A DNA stretch of 64,000 nt, taken from Eudromia elegans (Eukaryota > Chordata > Aves > Tinamiformes > Tinamidae). Each line of letters opens with the position of its first letter. Position 1 is the stretch's first letter. The notes beneath the pieces are model-generated. The model did not search any database and was not told the DNA's origin. It saw only the letters and a list, made by a program, of their open reading frames with translations. The stretch spans positions 5,847,898 through 5,911,897 of the forward strand of contig PTEX01000003.1 of the NCBI GenBank assembly GCA_003342815.1, in the 5' to 3' direction. This document shows positions 13,901-26,700 of the stretch, in pieces. Made by a program: the position numbers and the translations under genes.

Positions 13901-16900
13901 TCTCCTTTAGTTTGTTAAAATGAAGGTGCCATACGTTGGTTGAATTCACTAATACCCTGATGAATGAGGTATTTTCCCAATGGGCTCACTACGAGTATAA
14001 ACAGTGAATTAGGGATGATAGGTCATCAATCATATCTCCTTCAAACAGATCTTTGCCCTGAGATTATTTGTTATATATTAAGAGCACTTACAAAGTTATC
14101 ATAGAAAACCTTTTGACGAAAAGTCTTTAAGTTGACCTTAATTCCCTTTTAGTGGGTTTGTAAGGGAGTTTGCTGAGATGGAGATCCCAGGTGATTAGGC
14201 GCTCCCATCAGATTTTGATTTTCTTAATTAATGGTCTTTTTTCCTCTCTCTCTCTCTTTAAAGATGTATAATGTTCATAGTACTTCCCTTTAATGTATCT
14301 ATATCCTACGACTGAAATTCAACATCTGTTCCTGTTTTTAAGGGGATATTTTCATAGATTGGAGCCTGTTTCTGGGCTTCAAGAGCTATGCTGGTTACCA
14401 GGCTTGTAAAGGAAACATCATTTCTGCTCCCATTCGGAAAAGCACTCCATCATTATCGGAGCAGCATCTTCCTGCATAATGTCCTGAGAGCAAACGCTGC
14501 GTCTCCATTGATGAACACAAAGCACAAACCCCTGGTGGAAGTTCAGCATATGTCTAAGCAGTGTCCTGGCTGGAGGCACTTTCCTGGATGTTATCCTTAA
14601 TTTAAACCAAAAGGGGTCAAAGGCAATCTATAATTCAGAGTACCTTTCACCTCCTGCAATGCAATTGTGGCTCATTCCAGCTGTGCTGCTGAGTTCGGGG
14701 GGAAGGCAGAGCAGGAATCCATCCATAATTGCGTCCCGCCACCAGGACTGCCTCATGTGAGGCCCCACAACAAGCTGTGCTAATAATGTGCTAACAGATG
14801 AGGGAGGGCTCCCGCTCCTAGCGCATCTAGGACTTACCATGCTTATTAAGCCAGAGGTAAATTTGTCCTTCAAACATGTGCATCCAACAACCACCAAAAT
14901 CAGCAGGGGATCGTGCAGCAGGGCTAGTGTCAGCGTTGGCTCAGCTCTTCTGCTTCCCTGGCTGCTCCAGGAGCTCCCACGTTGCATCCCCATGGTTTCC
15001 AGAGAGGAAGGCGGCCCATGGTGTCTGGGGGAGCAGTGACGCTTAGGGCAAGAGCGCAAGAGCAATGGGAGTGTTGAGGGATGCTTCCCCACAGCACGTG
15101 TGCTTCTGGCCTCCAAAATGCTGCATTTCAGGAAGGACCAGAAGTTCCATTTTGTGTTTAGGAGTCTTCAGTGAACTATTTTTTTCCTGAGAAGTTTCCT
15201 AAGAATATATCCAGACCATAAACCAGGCGCAAGCCTGGCTGAGGCCATGCATCTGCATTCCCATCTTAAACAGTGTGGCCTAATTCTATTGGCCTTTTAA
15301 TCTCCGGTGCCCAGGTTTTGGCTGGATTATTTTCAAATCTCAGCCACAAGACTTTTTACGTGTTGGTCACATGTAACTGCATTCAAGAAACTCCCTGTAC
15401 TCGGGGGAGAGGGAGGGAAGTCTCTAGCCTTCTCCCTAATGGTGACCTGGGCTTGTTTCTGAGAAGGCTCAAGGAAGCTGTGAGGACCATCAAGTTATGG
15501 ACATCTGCAATCCCAGTAATATCCGTATAACAAAACTCTCGTTCACGTGGAGTGCTAGTACAAGGTGTGCACATTCTGGCTCACCTCAGTGTTCAGGAAT
15601 AATTTTTCCCATCAGGCAAGCAGCTAACACCCCCAACACAGGAACCGGCATTTGCTGAGATGCTCAACTTTAGGAGGGGAAAACTGATTTCTCAACTGAA
15701 ATAAAAATCCCGCAGAAGGCAAAACATTTGTGAGACTTCAAAGGCAGTTTGTCTGAGGAAAGTTGGATTTTTGCATTGGATAAGTGAAAATTCCCCCATG
15801 GATTTCATTAGTAAACATCCTCCTTTGAGCATGATTCTTTCATCATGAGGCTTTTTTTTTCCAGAACAAAATTCTTCAAAACTTTGCTGTGTTCATATTC
15901 CTACCATTGGCATCACATGCATTGGCAAAGCTAAGACTGTGAAAAGGATTCAGCCTTGCTATTAGCTCTTCAGCAACTGGAATTCACAGAATTTATTATT
16001 TTCATCATTCACCAGACTAAGGGATTATAAAGGCCAGAAGATTCAGGCAAATGTGCAACAAGCTGGAGAAGACTGTGGTACTTGCTGCCCCTTTCCCAGC
16101 AGTACCTAGTGTTGGCTGTTATTTTAGCAGCCCTTAAAAATCACATTGAAACTTTAGAGTTCTCCCCCGCCAAAAAGGAGCTTTCAGGTGAGGGAGGAGG
16201 GAGGATAAAGTAACGCTGCTTTCTTTAAGATAAAGCTCTGAGATTTAGGAGAAAGGGGAAGGTGTTATTGTGATAGAAACATAAACTAAAGTGGGCTATT
16301 TCTAATTTAACAATGGGTGGCCCTGTTTTTATCAGTTTATGGTACTGTGTGTTTTTGTCTTCAGGAACACTCTTCTTTTGTCATTCAGCTATATAATCAC
16401 CACCTTTTGTAAGATAATCACAGGTAATTAACTTTGTAACTGTTCTTGTCCTGTTAGACTAGTAATTGCCTGTCTCTGAATCGCATATCTGGGAGGTTTC
16501 TCAGATAAAGGAAGATATGATCTATCCGTAATTTCAAGTCTTTTGACAACTGATTGAGTGCCAATTGTTTTATTTATGGTGATATATTTATGGCAATTCT
16601 CACTTGATAGTAGTTCTGAAAGGATAGGCTGGGACTGAACCACACACACCCCCAAAAAAGCATCACTACAACAGTGAGCCCTGTGTAATCCAAACAGGCG
16701 AAGCATTTAAACTCTAATAGTTTTATTTTCCTTACGACTGTGATTTACTCTTAGAATATGCCCCATTCAGTACCAAAGGGCACAATTCAGATCTTGATAG
16801 AGACCATCACAATAGTTGTATTGGCTCAGAGCAAAAAGGTCATCTTAGCCAGTCTCAGAGTCAGTATCAACCGTTGGGGGAAAAAGAAAAAAAAAAGACA

Positions 16901-17279
16901 AACGTAGTGATATCTTCCTGGAACATATGGGCAGTCCTAAAAAACCCCCCCCAAAAAAATCAGTATCTTGGGACCATTGGGGGGCCATCATGAGGCAGAG
17001 GTAGCACTAAAATAACTATTTTCTGAGATTTTCTTCAATGACTTTGTCCACTTTTGAACCACTTTTTGCATGTATCATACACAAACGTGAGTGATGTTTT
17101 AAAATCTGTCCCATGATCTGGAGATTCATATCTTAGGCACCTATTGTGAAGAAGACCATTTTTTGTTTGTTTGTGTGTCTGCTCTTTCGTATAAGGCATA
17201 GTTTCCTTTGCATGATATCCCTCGTGACTATGGAGGTGGGCATCACGTTCCTCTTCAATCACCTTTTTTTTTTTTTCAG
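10915..17279. other. long non-coding interval, possible regulatory DNA
   Basis: Unique, transposon-poor, AT-rich DNA. Minus-strand open frames of 134 codons (11603-12007) and 162 codons (14628-15116) carry no known domain. The parts at about 12060-12700 and 13730-14140 are rich in homeodomain-like cores (TAATTG, ATTA), which is compatible with distal enhancers; this is inference and needs conservation data. A short CT run lies near 14252-14270. Confidence 0.35.
13730..14140. promoter_or_regulatory. candidate conserved non-coding element
   Basis: The block has no open frame of note and no repeat, and a balanced mix of TAAT/ATTA cores, including GTAATTGCATTATC near 13845. The call rests only on composition and lack of repeats, so it is a weak inference. 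Confidence 0.15.
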
Positions 17280-17317
17280 TCAAAAGTTGAACAACTCAGT
17301 TGTTCCTCGTATGGAAG
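17280..17317 (+). other. candidate micro-exon (38 bp) with strong splice sites
   Basis: The segment is preceded by a strong acceptor, CTTCAATCACC followed by about 13 Ts and CAG (ending at 17279). It is followed by a near-perfect donor, GGAAG|GTAAGAG (intron from 17318). Two of three frames are open across the 38 bases (for example SQKLNNSVVPRME). The peptide is not recognised. Both sites match U2 consensus well, which is rarer by chance than one good site. Transcription is unproven, and a non-coding exon is equally possible. Confidence 0.28.
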
Positions 17318-17520
17318 GTAAGAGAAAGTTATCTTTACACACATCATTCTTGATCAGACTATGGGCTAAAGAAGATCAGATGTATTATACTGCTGAGAGA
17401 GATTAAAATTGCTAGACATTAATATCCAAGACATGTGGCTCAACACTCTAAATCTGATATGTTGCCACTGAATTAATAACTATTGGTGAGAAAGCCAAGA
17501 AATCTAAATATCAATCCTTT

Positions 17521-17577
17521 GATATTTAAATATCAGGTCTTTAAATAGCAGGCCTAGTCTTTAAATACCAGGCCTAT
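17521..17577. repeat. 14-bp palindrome plus 20-bp tandem duplication
   Basis: GATATTTAAATATC at 17521-17534 is a perfect palindrome. It is followed by two 20-bp copies (17538-17557 and 17558-17577) built on TCTTTAAATAnCAGGCCTA. Confidence 0.85.
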
Positions 17578-17619
17578 TCAAGTCCACTGTTTCTTCATTA
17601 GTTGACTGTATTATCTTTA

Positions 17620-17702
17620 TTTCTCTTTCTCTTTCTCTTTCTCTTTCTCTTTCTCTTTCTCTTTCTCTTTCTCTTTCTCTTTCTCTTTCTCTTTCTCTTT
17701 CA
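17620..17702 (+). repeat. (CTTTCT)n hexanucleotide array
   Basis: About 13 uninterrupted TCTCTT hexamers, pure pyrimidine on the plus strand. Such long perfect arrays are usually polymorphic in length. Confidence 0.97.
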
Positions 17703-18689
17703 TTTCACCTCCTTTATCATCTCAGCTGTAATTATTCTTATACAGATTTAGCTTTTGACGACTGTAGCTGAAACGAGCACAGGTTAAATCTCATTTAGGA
17801 ATGGTGAACCAGGGCCATTGCTGGCTGGTTGCTAATGCCCCACACGGCTAGAGCAGTTGCTCAGAAGTGCTTAGTCCATACTGGCTGCTCCCTGTCTTTC
17901 AGCTTCACAGTTGCTTTCCTGGGGGATAATGACAGAAGGCACAGAGTAACCAGGTTTGCGTTGCACACCTTTCCAAGAAGCTTTCTAGGAGAAGATCTCT
18001 GGGAAAAGAAGGCAGCAACTGGAAAAAAGCAGCCTCCGACTTCACTGCTTAATGTCATTGCTGATTTAAAAAAGACTTTGCTTCTACTGTCTGAAGAAAG
18101 AAATATTTGAGAGCAATGCCAGGAATCGTGGAAAATAAAACAGTATCAGACTCTTTGCAGATGTTTGTAAATCACTGCAGTTAGCAAGAAATAAAGTTCT
18201 TTGTTCATTGATAACTAAATATAAATAAACTTTGAATTAGTGTTAAGCTAACATTAAAAATATGTTGGAGTATTTTATATTCAAATAACTTAGTTTTATT
18301 ATGGTCTAGTAAAAGTTTTCCTATAATACCTGTCACCTATATTCAAACTTTATATTTCTGCAGAAAGAAAACACTTTTTGTCAGTGCCTAAAAATGGTGA
18401 AGGGTGAAATCTTAGGAATATATATATATACACATATAAAAATACATAGTTTGAAATTGTAATTTCTGTGAGTTTAATTAAGATATTTCTCAGGTCCATG
18501 GTAGCTCTCTACCATACAGAAACTTGTCTGACCATATCTTGAGAGAAATAATAACAGTCTGGCTCAACTACAAGTTATTGAACTATATGCAGCAACCATT
18601 TAGTGAAATTCTAAGGCCTAGGTGATGGAAGAAGTGAGATTAGATTATCACAGTGATCCTTTCAGGACTTAAAATAAATGAAATCTGTG

Positions 18690-18915
18690 ATATAAAATTG
18701 GCTTCATTCTGGTTATTGCACTGCTAATCTTCATGGATGAATTTTGTCACCCTTCTGCACACTGAGTCTCATTAATTTCAGCAGCATTACGAGCCACTCC
18801 ACACAGGGAAAGAATCGCGCCCCAGCTAACGAATGCCATAATGCAAAAAGGTTTTGAATAATGAGAGATCACGCTATTTTGAAGCAACTTGATGGCTTAT
18901 AAATAGTGCCCTAAT
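18690..18915. promoter_or_regulatory. candidate conserved non-coding element
   Basis: A repeat-free block with several ATTA/TAAT cores and no open frame. It is called only on composition and could equally be neutral DNA. Confidence 0.13.
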
Positions 18916-20619
18916 GTATGAAGTAGGAGGGTGAAAAGGCTTTGGTCTCTGCCTCGTTGGCCGTTGTTCCTCAAGCTGGGAATGCCGAGAGTGAGGGAAG
19001 AGCAGGGTCAGTGCCGCAGGGCAGGAAGGGACAAGCTCTGCCCATGCCCAGTGCTGGGCAGTGCCCGGGGCAGCCTCCTCGCACCCCCAGGGACAGCACG
19101 GTGGCAGCCAGCAGCAGAGCTGGCCTCACACGGACAGCTCCTGCGCACCCCAGGTCCCCCGGATATTCAGACTTCAACTCACGGTTCACTGCTGGCTAAG
19201 AGGCCTGGCCTCTGGTTTCAGTGCTTGGCTCCATGACACAGAGGGGATGCTCTTCAGACCTGGTCCAGCTCTGCCTTCCAGAGCCCTCCCATGTGCACCA
19301 GCTCCAGGAGGTCTGCGGGCCAAGGGGCTACCACATCCATGTGAACCAGGTGGAGAGCTCCTGTCCTCGTCTGCGGGGCTGCCCCTCCATCAGTGCTGGC
19401 ATTGCCAACCACACCATGCATTGCCCATGCCCGTGCCACAGCGCAGCCACTGCTGCGCTTGTGTGCATCTTCTGGATGAAGAACTAGGCCAGCAAATGTG
19501 TGACTGAGAATTAATTCTCTGAAACAACAGGGAGGGGATGGAAGTCCATGTTAACCCACTCGGTTGCGTGGATTACCGTGAAATAACAGCCAGGAAAGGT
19601 GCACCCATGGCAGCAGGAGAGGGAGACAGCACCTGGGATGGGCAAGGGAAATAGGGGCTTGCTAAGGTATCGCTGCCACTTGGTGCTGCGGTTCTGCTGC
19701 AGTTAGCACATAAACATGAAGCCTGTATTACAAAACACTGTCACCTGAGCAGCATCTCCTGTTTCAAACGCAACCGTCAGCTTAGCCCCCAGCTCCATTT
19801 TGCTGAAGTACCGCAGCTTTGCCTTGGCTTTCATGTAGCAGCAGTAGTTAATTTTCCCATGACAATGTTCTATTCTACTGACATTATCTCTTAAGTATAA
19901 GACTATTCTATTAAGGTAGAAGAATTGAATTTCATTTCCTCTCACTTCAAATAATGGCAGTCTATTCATATGGCTTCCAGTACATCATGGCAGAGCACGG
20001 ACTTTTGTTAGAGCCTGGCACCCACTAACGCTGTTATAGTAGGGGTAGAGATTTCCATTATAAATCCTCTTCTACAGTGTTTTAAATCGGCTATAAAAGT
20101 TCCTTCCAAGATGAAACTTGGCACCAGAAAAGAAGAAAAAAAAATATTTTTGAAGTTAAGAAAGCTTTGGCTTAGATGTTTTAAATTTCTTTCAGTTGTA
20201 TAAGCGGGGAAAAAAAAGTTTATCAGTTCAAGACGTTTTTAAAGTTTCTATAAATCAATGACTCTTCCATTCAAGGACCTAGTTTGACATAAGATTAGCT
20301 CATAATGTATTCTAACTGCTTTTTTTTTTGTGTTATGAAACATAATAAGTTCTTAAACTCTTAAGAGTGTGTCCCCTACATGTCAAGTAACTACTTTTCA
20401 GAAGGAGTTTTACTGCACAGATTCTAAATATGTTGCTATCCCAAAGAGATGTTAAAAATAACATATTCATAAATCTGCCTTAATTCATGCTTTCCCGGTA
20501 AACTTTTAACACTTAGGAAACAGCTGTTACAGTCAATATTTTTTTTTTTGTGCTAGAACAACTCCCTGTGTAATAGCCCGTGATGTATCCTAGATCCCGA
20601 CTCAGAAAAGCGCTTAACC

Positions 20620-20790
20620 GGGGCTCGTGAAACGCGACAAAGAGCAAATGTGGGAGCACAGACGGACGGCGGGTCCCGCCTGGCGGAGCGGCCGGCACCC
20701 CCAGCCCCGCGCTGCAGAGCACGCCGCCGCCGTGGGCCCCTCAGCTCCCGTTCCGCAGCCTTGTGCACGTCCCTCCCCATGCTCCGTGGA
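20620..20790. other. small CpG-rich patch
   Basis: About 170 bp of GC-rich DNA with many CpGs (including a GCCGCCGCCG run near 20730) in an AT-rich surrounding. It is too short for a standard CpG island. Open frames of 93-96 codons on each strand are the expected by-product of high GC. It could be a small promoter or enhancer patch. Confidence 0.4.
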
Positions 20791-23700
20791 GCACGTGCAT
20801 TAACAGACGGGTACCACCCGGAACAAAACCCCATGCTACGCTGTCTGTGCCGCAGGACGAGCTATAAAATTCTGGACACATCAATTCCCTCAACCCTACT
20901 CCAATCAAGAAATGCCATTTTATCAGCAGTCATGCTCTAGAAGAGTTATGCATATCTGTGATTTTAACAGAAAAATGCTTCTATTCTTTTTACACTTTAT
21001 AACTTTTTAGATAATTATTTCCATTTGATACTTTTAAAAGCACTGACTATGTTTGAATTTGTATATTCATTATTTATTAAATGTTAATTTGCCCTTTAGG
21101 TTTTAAATATAGAATAATTAATAAAAATGCTCTCTTCCTCTGTTCTCATTCATAAAGCAATCTATTAAAGCTACAGCTTCCACTGCACCTTAGCAAGCAC
21201 TATATTAAAATCCTAAGTGCGCTGTTACAGCGCTCACACATGTTGCATCATGCTCAGACCCACATAGGAAGCATTAATAGACGCGTGCATCACAGCAACT
21301 ACACGTTAATGTGATGTGCTGCAGTCGTGAGCAAAACACCAAACCACGTACTGCTGCAGACGTCCCCAGCTTCCGCCCCCAAACCTGGTGACTGGGTCGC
21401 TCCAGGTTTCTAAGGAACCACTGGAATGAAGTAACCAGCAGGAACCTGCTCTCAGGCAGTTCTAGGTTAAAAATCAGCCTCTTCCCTTCAGTCCCCCAAA
21501 AGTACTTTTAATTCTCTACAGATATTCAGAGTAGAGATAGTTTTGTTCTCTCATTAAGGTGACCAGAGAAGTCCTTCTAGGAAAGCTGCAACCTTCACAA
21601 AGACTGAGTGAACCGCATTGTCCGTATAGACCGAAACAAAAACTCCATTTTTAATAGCAGAAATCTGCAGTAAATTACAAATCGTGAAGTTCTCTAGAGC
21701 AGTGCCCATCAACATGGCCAAGCTCTCCAAGCAGCTCTTAGCCAGGTTTTCAAACATGATGAAGAGATAATGGTTTCCATTTATGAGCTAAGAAGTCCAG
21801 TGTAAGACGCAGGTGAAAAATATATGAATCCTATCCATTGCCACTAAACACTTCACGAAACCTAATCGTGAAACATTATTAATAGCCTTCCCTGTGGTAT
21901 CCTGTCTTTTAATCCAGCATCATCTTGATAAATCCTTTACACCAATGTCACGAGCTGTTTTATGAGCTCCTTTCCTACATGGTAGCCATGAAGAATGTCA
22001 GGCGTGCGGAGAGCTGCAATAAACGCAGATTGTTTGCATGTGAGACATTCACTGCCCTATAAACCCCCCACATGGGGACAGTCCGGCCTGCGGTAACTCT
22101 GCACGTCACCGCTTCTGCAGTGCCAGTCACACCAATCCTTCGCCTCTGTCCAGTGTGCAAAACGAAGAGCTGCTTCAGGCTGAAAGTTCTGTGTTGAAGG
22201 TCTCTGGTGTTGGTTTCTGAGGTCCTTCTAGCCATCCTCTCAATGCCTTTTTGATTTGTTGACAGTCTCACAGAGGCCTATGTTGTTAATCACCAGGAAA
22301 ATAGCATGTAAATGGCCTATCCATACCTTAGGAGCAATATGAGGGAAGAAGAATCACACACACCTAACTTCATGTGACTCCAGCATTTACAGTTTTGTTG
22401 TTCACTGTTAAGAATCCTACAGTGCAAAACGTGAAGAACTGTGGTACATGGACTTGAAGATAGCATCATGCTGAATGGGGTATGTAAGTGGAATTCAGGG
22501 TAGTTCTGCTAAAATACCACCATCTGAAAGCAAAATAATATAAAAGTGTGGACAATAGAGATACTGTGTATTGTTGTTACAGATCATTTCACATTTTTAA
22601 GAGAAACAAAAAGTGCAAATCTGAAGTGCAGACACGCCAAAATAATATAATGATCAGGAAGAGAAGGAGGGGTGGGTAAGAGAGCCTTACAAGCTATTCC
22701 CACCTGTAAGTAAATCTATTAAGATTTATTTCCATTTCAGGCAATAGGCTTGTCTCCATGGGAAAGCAGAGGAGAAGGGTTGTTTGAGGATCGGTGCCAG
22801 TGGCACTGCAGGCGAGCCCTTAGCGTGTCCTCAGTTTTGCAGGAATCTTTCAACCGGAGAGCTACTGCAAAGGCCCCCAGCACAAGCTGCAGAAGAGCAG
22901 CCCTGGCAGATGCCTCGCACAGGAGAGAGGACAGGAGCACCGTTGTGCCCGCCGGGCTAATAACGCTCCAAGAAAAGAACATCCTGAGGGAAAAATAGAG
23001 CCGCACAAACCTCCCATGGGGATGCAGTATTTCCTGCAGCATAAGAAGGAGCAATAAATATCCAGGTCTTCAGGTGTCATTCACTCATACCAACTCTTGC
23101 AGGTAACTGGATCTTTAGTCCCCTTTCTGTAGCATAGCTGTCTTCAAGGATCATCTTGGTTTCAGAGGACACACATGAGGGTGCAGAAAAGAAACATTTT
23201 CTTGATCTAAGAAAAGGTGCTAGTGAAAGCAAGTGAGTTAATATGAAAACCCATGCTGCTGGTAAAATAAGACATTCATAGGCACTTGGGGTCAGGTGTG
23301 CTGACACTTCTGAGATCATTTGATTGTGAAATCGCTGCATTCATGTTTTACGGAAAGATGTGTAAAGTTAAAAAAAAAATAGATAAAACCCTCTTCACTT
23401 TCCCAGCTTGAGCAGTTTTAAGAGATGCTCAGCTGTGACTAGAGAGGAAAGGATGCCAACTTTCCAGCGTGTGTGTGCACATTTCTTTTGCTCATAATTA
23501 ATAGCCCCTGTGCTTGCTAAGTTTTTGGAAAGCAGCTCGCAGCCTACCTAGGTAATGCCTTCTGACAACGTTTTGAAGATCAGTTATGTCATATGGCTGC
23601 CTTTTAGAAAAAAAATTGTAATGCATAGCAGTGCCATATGGCATCTCTGAAGAATCAGCCGGATTGGACAGACATTCATTGGATAAAGTCCCACAGCACT

Positions 23701-26700
23701 TGGGAAAGAATGTAGTCCTGTTGCCAAAATGTGGCCTTTGTTAATCTCCTAACTATTATTGTGCAGAAACCAATTCATCTGTATTAATTATAAACAAATT
23801 TTAATTACTTCAGTAAAAGCTCATTATACAAATATCTAATGCCAAACAAGCTGCCTTAACCCTTTGTGAGACTCCAAAGAAAACTTTAGATGTTTGACTG
23901 TGAGTGTTCTGAGAAAGGCTGGAATTCCAGCTTGAGTGCAGAACACAATCGTGTGACATTTATTTTTTCCACTCCTTTCATATTTCATGCTGTATGTGTG
24001 TTTTACAGCCTCTATCAAAATAGTGTGTCTGCGGGTATAAAAGGCCATTTACTCCTCAAATCTGAAAACGTATAACTGAATCTGACATTTTCTATTGTTT
24101 AAGATTTCCAAGTAAAATATGGTCCATTTAAAATTGCAATGATTCGCACTGGCATGAATAACATGACAAAGTGTGACCAGTTTATAGTTAAGCATTCATC
24201 ATCAGCCAGGCTTCCTTGTAGCTTTTCTGCCTGCCTTGTGGACCTACCATTGATCAACTCATTTGAGATATAAACATATGGGGCTTGAGGGCAGATCAGC
24301 TGTGCAATCTGTGGAATTTGTCCTCTCGAAGAGATACTGAACCTGCTTCTTCTGACAGGGCTGTTTCGTTTTCACAGGCACTGCAGTTTTTCCTGCAAGT
24401 CTCTGTGTAAACTTTTGTTTTGTTTTTCCATGTGTGTAGACCTGTCCTCCACAGCCCATACACTTCCATTAGCCTCGGTCACTTCTTTTGTGCCATCCCT
24501 AAATCCAGTGTACCCTGCCAAAGGAGTTGGTTTCTCCCCAGAAAAGGAAGGAACTCCTCTAACTTAATTCTGGTATGGAGGGGATGCAACGCTCTCCCTG
24601 GTAACCTGGCTATCATCAGCAAAGGCAGCAGCTCCGGAGGACTTCAGGAAGGTCCATCCATTCAGGCTGCTGTGCCCCATGCCATAGAAACGCAACAGGC
24701 CCACGGTCAGGCCATCACAGAGAAGGCCCCTTGGAGCTTTGCCACGTGTCTCAGCTTTGAAGGAAACACAAACCTCAGTGAAGAGCAATGAACTTCATTG
24801 ATTCGGAGTCAGAATCATCCAGCTTATCTTAGCCATCCATCTCACTTGAACTATTAGGGTGTGCATTATCTTATAGCATCAAACTTATAAAAAATGATCC
24901 ATGTTAACGAATGCTACATTTAAATTAGCTATAGGACTGTATACAGCAGGGTTATAAAGGGCACTTCACATTTTTATGGATCGTCTTATTTTTTAGGAGT
25001 TTTTGTTTGGAAGCATATGTTTGAAAATGTTTATTTGTGAGCAATATTGGAATAATATATGAACATTGATGCTATCTGTATCTCTCTGTTTTATCATACC
25101 AATCACCAAGATTGATTTTGTATTGCAAAGCATTCTCTACGGTATTTAGATCACTCTTTGGATCTGAACATTTTAACTTGTCAAATCTAATTGAACCACA
25201 TCTTCCCTTCCTCCTGCCTTAGACTTTGAAGTTCTCCCTGAAAAAAAAATCTATCTTGTTTTAATGTTTTCTGCTTTTGCTGTCTTGGTGTAGATATTGT
25301 CATTAGAGGTAAAGCCAGGGTAATTAGTACATAGTTTTATCTTTATCTGTTCATCTGAATCTGTCCATAATGTCATTGCTAGTCAGGAAGGTTAAGTACA
25401 CTTTTCTATATTAAATTGACAGTAGCACGCTTAATGACCTATATGTGGTGGCCTTATGACTAATGAATGGTCTCATATGCAATCTATGGTCTTTATCTTA
25501 AGGAACTATAAATGCCTGGGAATCACTGACTGAAATGTGGTCTAGAGAGCCCATGCCTTCTCCTCAGAAGACATAAAAAAAAAAAGAGAATTGTGAATAG
25601 GAAAGCTTTTGCTAAAAGCTTACTAATCTTCTACTCTTTTAGGAAATCATCTCTCATTTTGCATGCAAATGTGCAAGCATCTTATAACACCAAATTCAAG
25701 TCAGAAATGCTGAAATGCAAGCATATACTCCTCGGGGTATAAAAATTGTCACAGATAAACATTTGCTTTTATGCTTCCTTACGGGAAAGATTTGCATGAA
25801 CTAAAAAAGTGAGATTAACATTAAGATGGAAAATGTCCAATCTAGATGCCTAAAATTATATACCTATGTCATATGGACACATCTGGTTCTCAGAGAAGTT
25901 GAGTATAAATCCTCACTAATGTGTTCATGATATTATAAGTCATTCTTATACATAAAGGAAACAAACTGTTTGTGTTTCTAAATACAGATTTATGCCCCTA
26001 GCTTTAAACAAGCAAGCTGATAATTCTGAACTAAGTAAAACACTTAAGTAGGATGTAAACGAGGAGCAGAAGAGCATCTCCCAATTTTCTTCCAGGAAGT
26101 CCTCTCCTATTTTATAGTTCATGTTATTTTAACTAAATTACAGAGAGAAAATATTTTCACTTTATTCAAAATAAGAAGCACCAATAAAGAAATTATTATA
26201 TCTGAAATACAGAATGTACTGTGGAAAATGTCTGTTGAAGTTACTTTACATTACATTTTCTCTTTTGTCTACTTGATCTTTTTTTCAAATTATCTCTTAC
26301 AATTAGGCCTTAGTAAATTGAGGGTTACAGTCAAAAACAGCACGGAGGAATCATGAAGCTGGCAGGAGTGACTGTGCAAGTAGCCAGAGCATCTGTTTCG
26401 AAACAGTGCCATGAAATGAAACTGCAGGGAGGAAAACTGCATCAAGGAAAGAGATGCATTATCAAGAAACCAGAGTCAGTCAAGAGGAAAAAGCTAGAGA
26501 AGCTCAGATTAAAATTGATATAAAATTTGGTGCCACCAAAACAGGTGATAGATTTCGCACTGTTAAAGTTAGAGTGGCCGAGACCTTGCTTGAGGGATGT
26601 CAGAAGCCAAAAGCACCTAGCACAAACCAAGGAGGGATGCCCTTAAGTGGCCAAAATTGAGAAGTCCCGTATTGCTGAGCAGTGCTGCCTGCCCACTTTT

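Noticed and set aside
14628-15116. 162-codon minus-strand open frame
   Set aside because: No recognisable domain, no promoter or splice context, and a composition typical of chance frames in moderate-GC DNA.
22741-23102. 362-bp segment between a TTTCCATTTCAG acceptor and a CTTGCAG|GTAACT donor
   Set aside because: The best frame ends at 22998 and the peptide is unremarkable. Such pairs are expected by chance at this spacing.
24027-24045. GGGTATAAAAGGCC, a good TATA-box match
   Set aside because: No CpG island, no downstream exon-like block and no open frame in register. Isolated TATA-like strings are frequent in AT-rich DNA.
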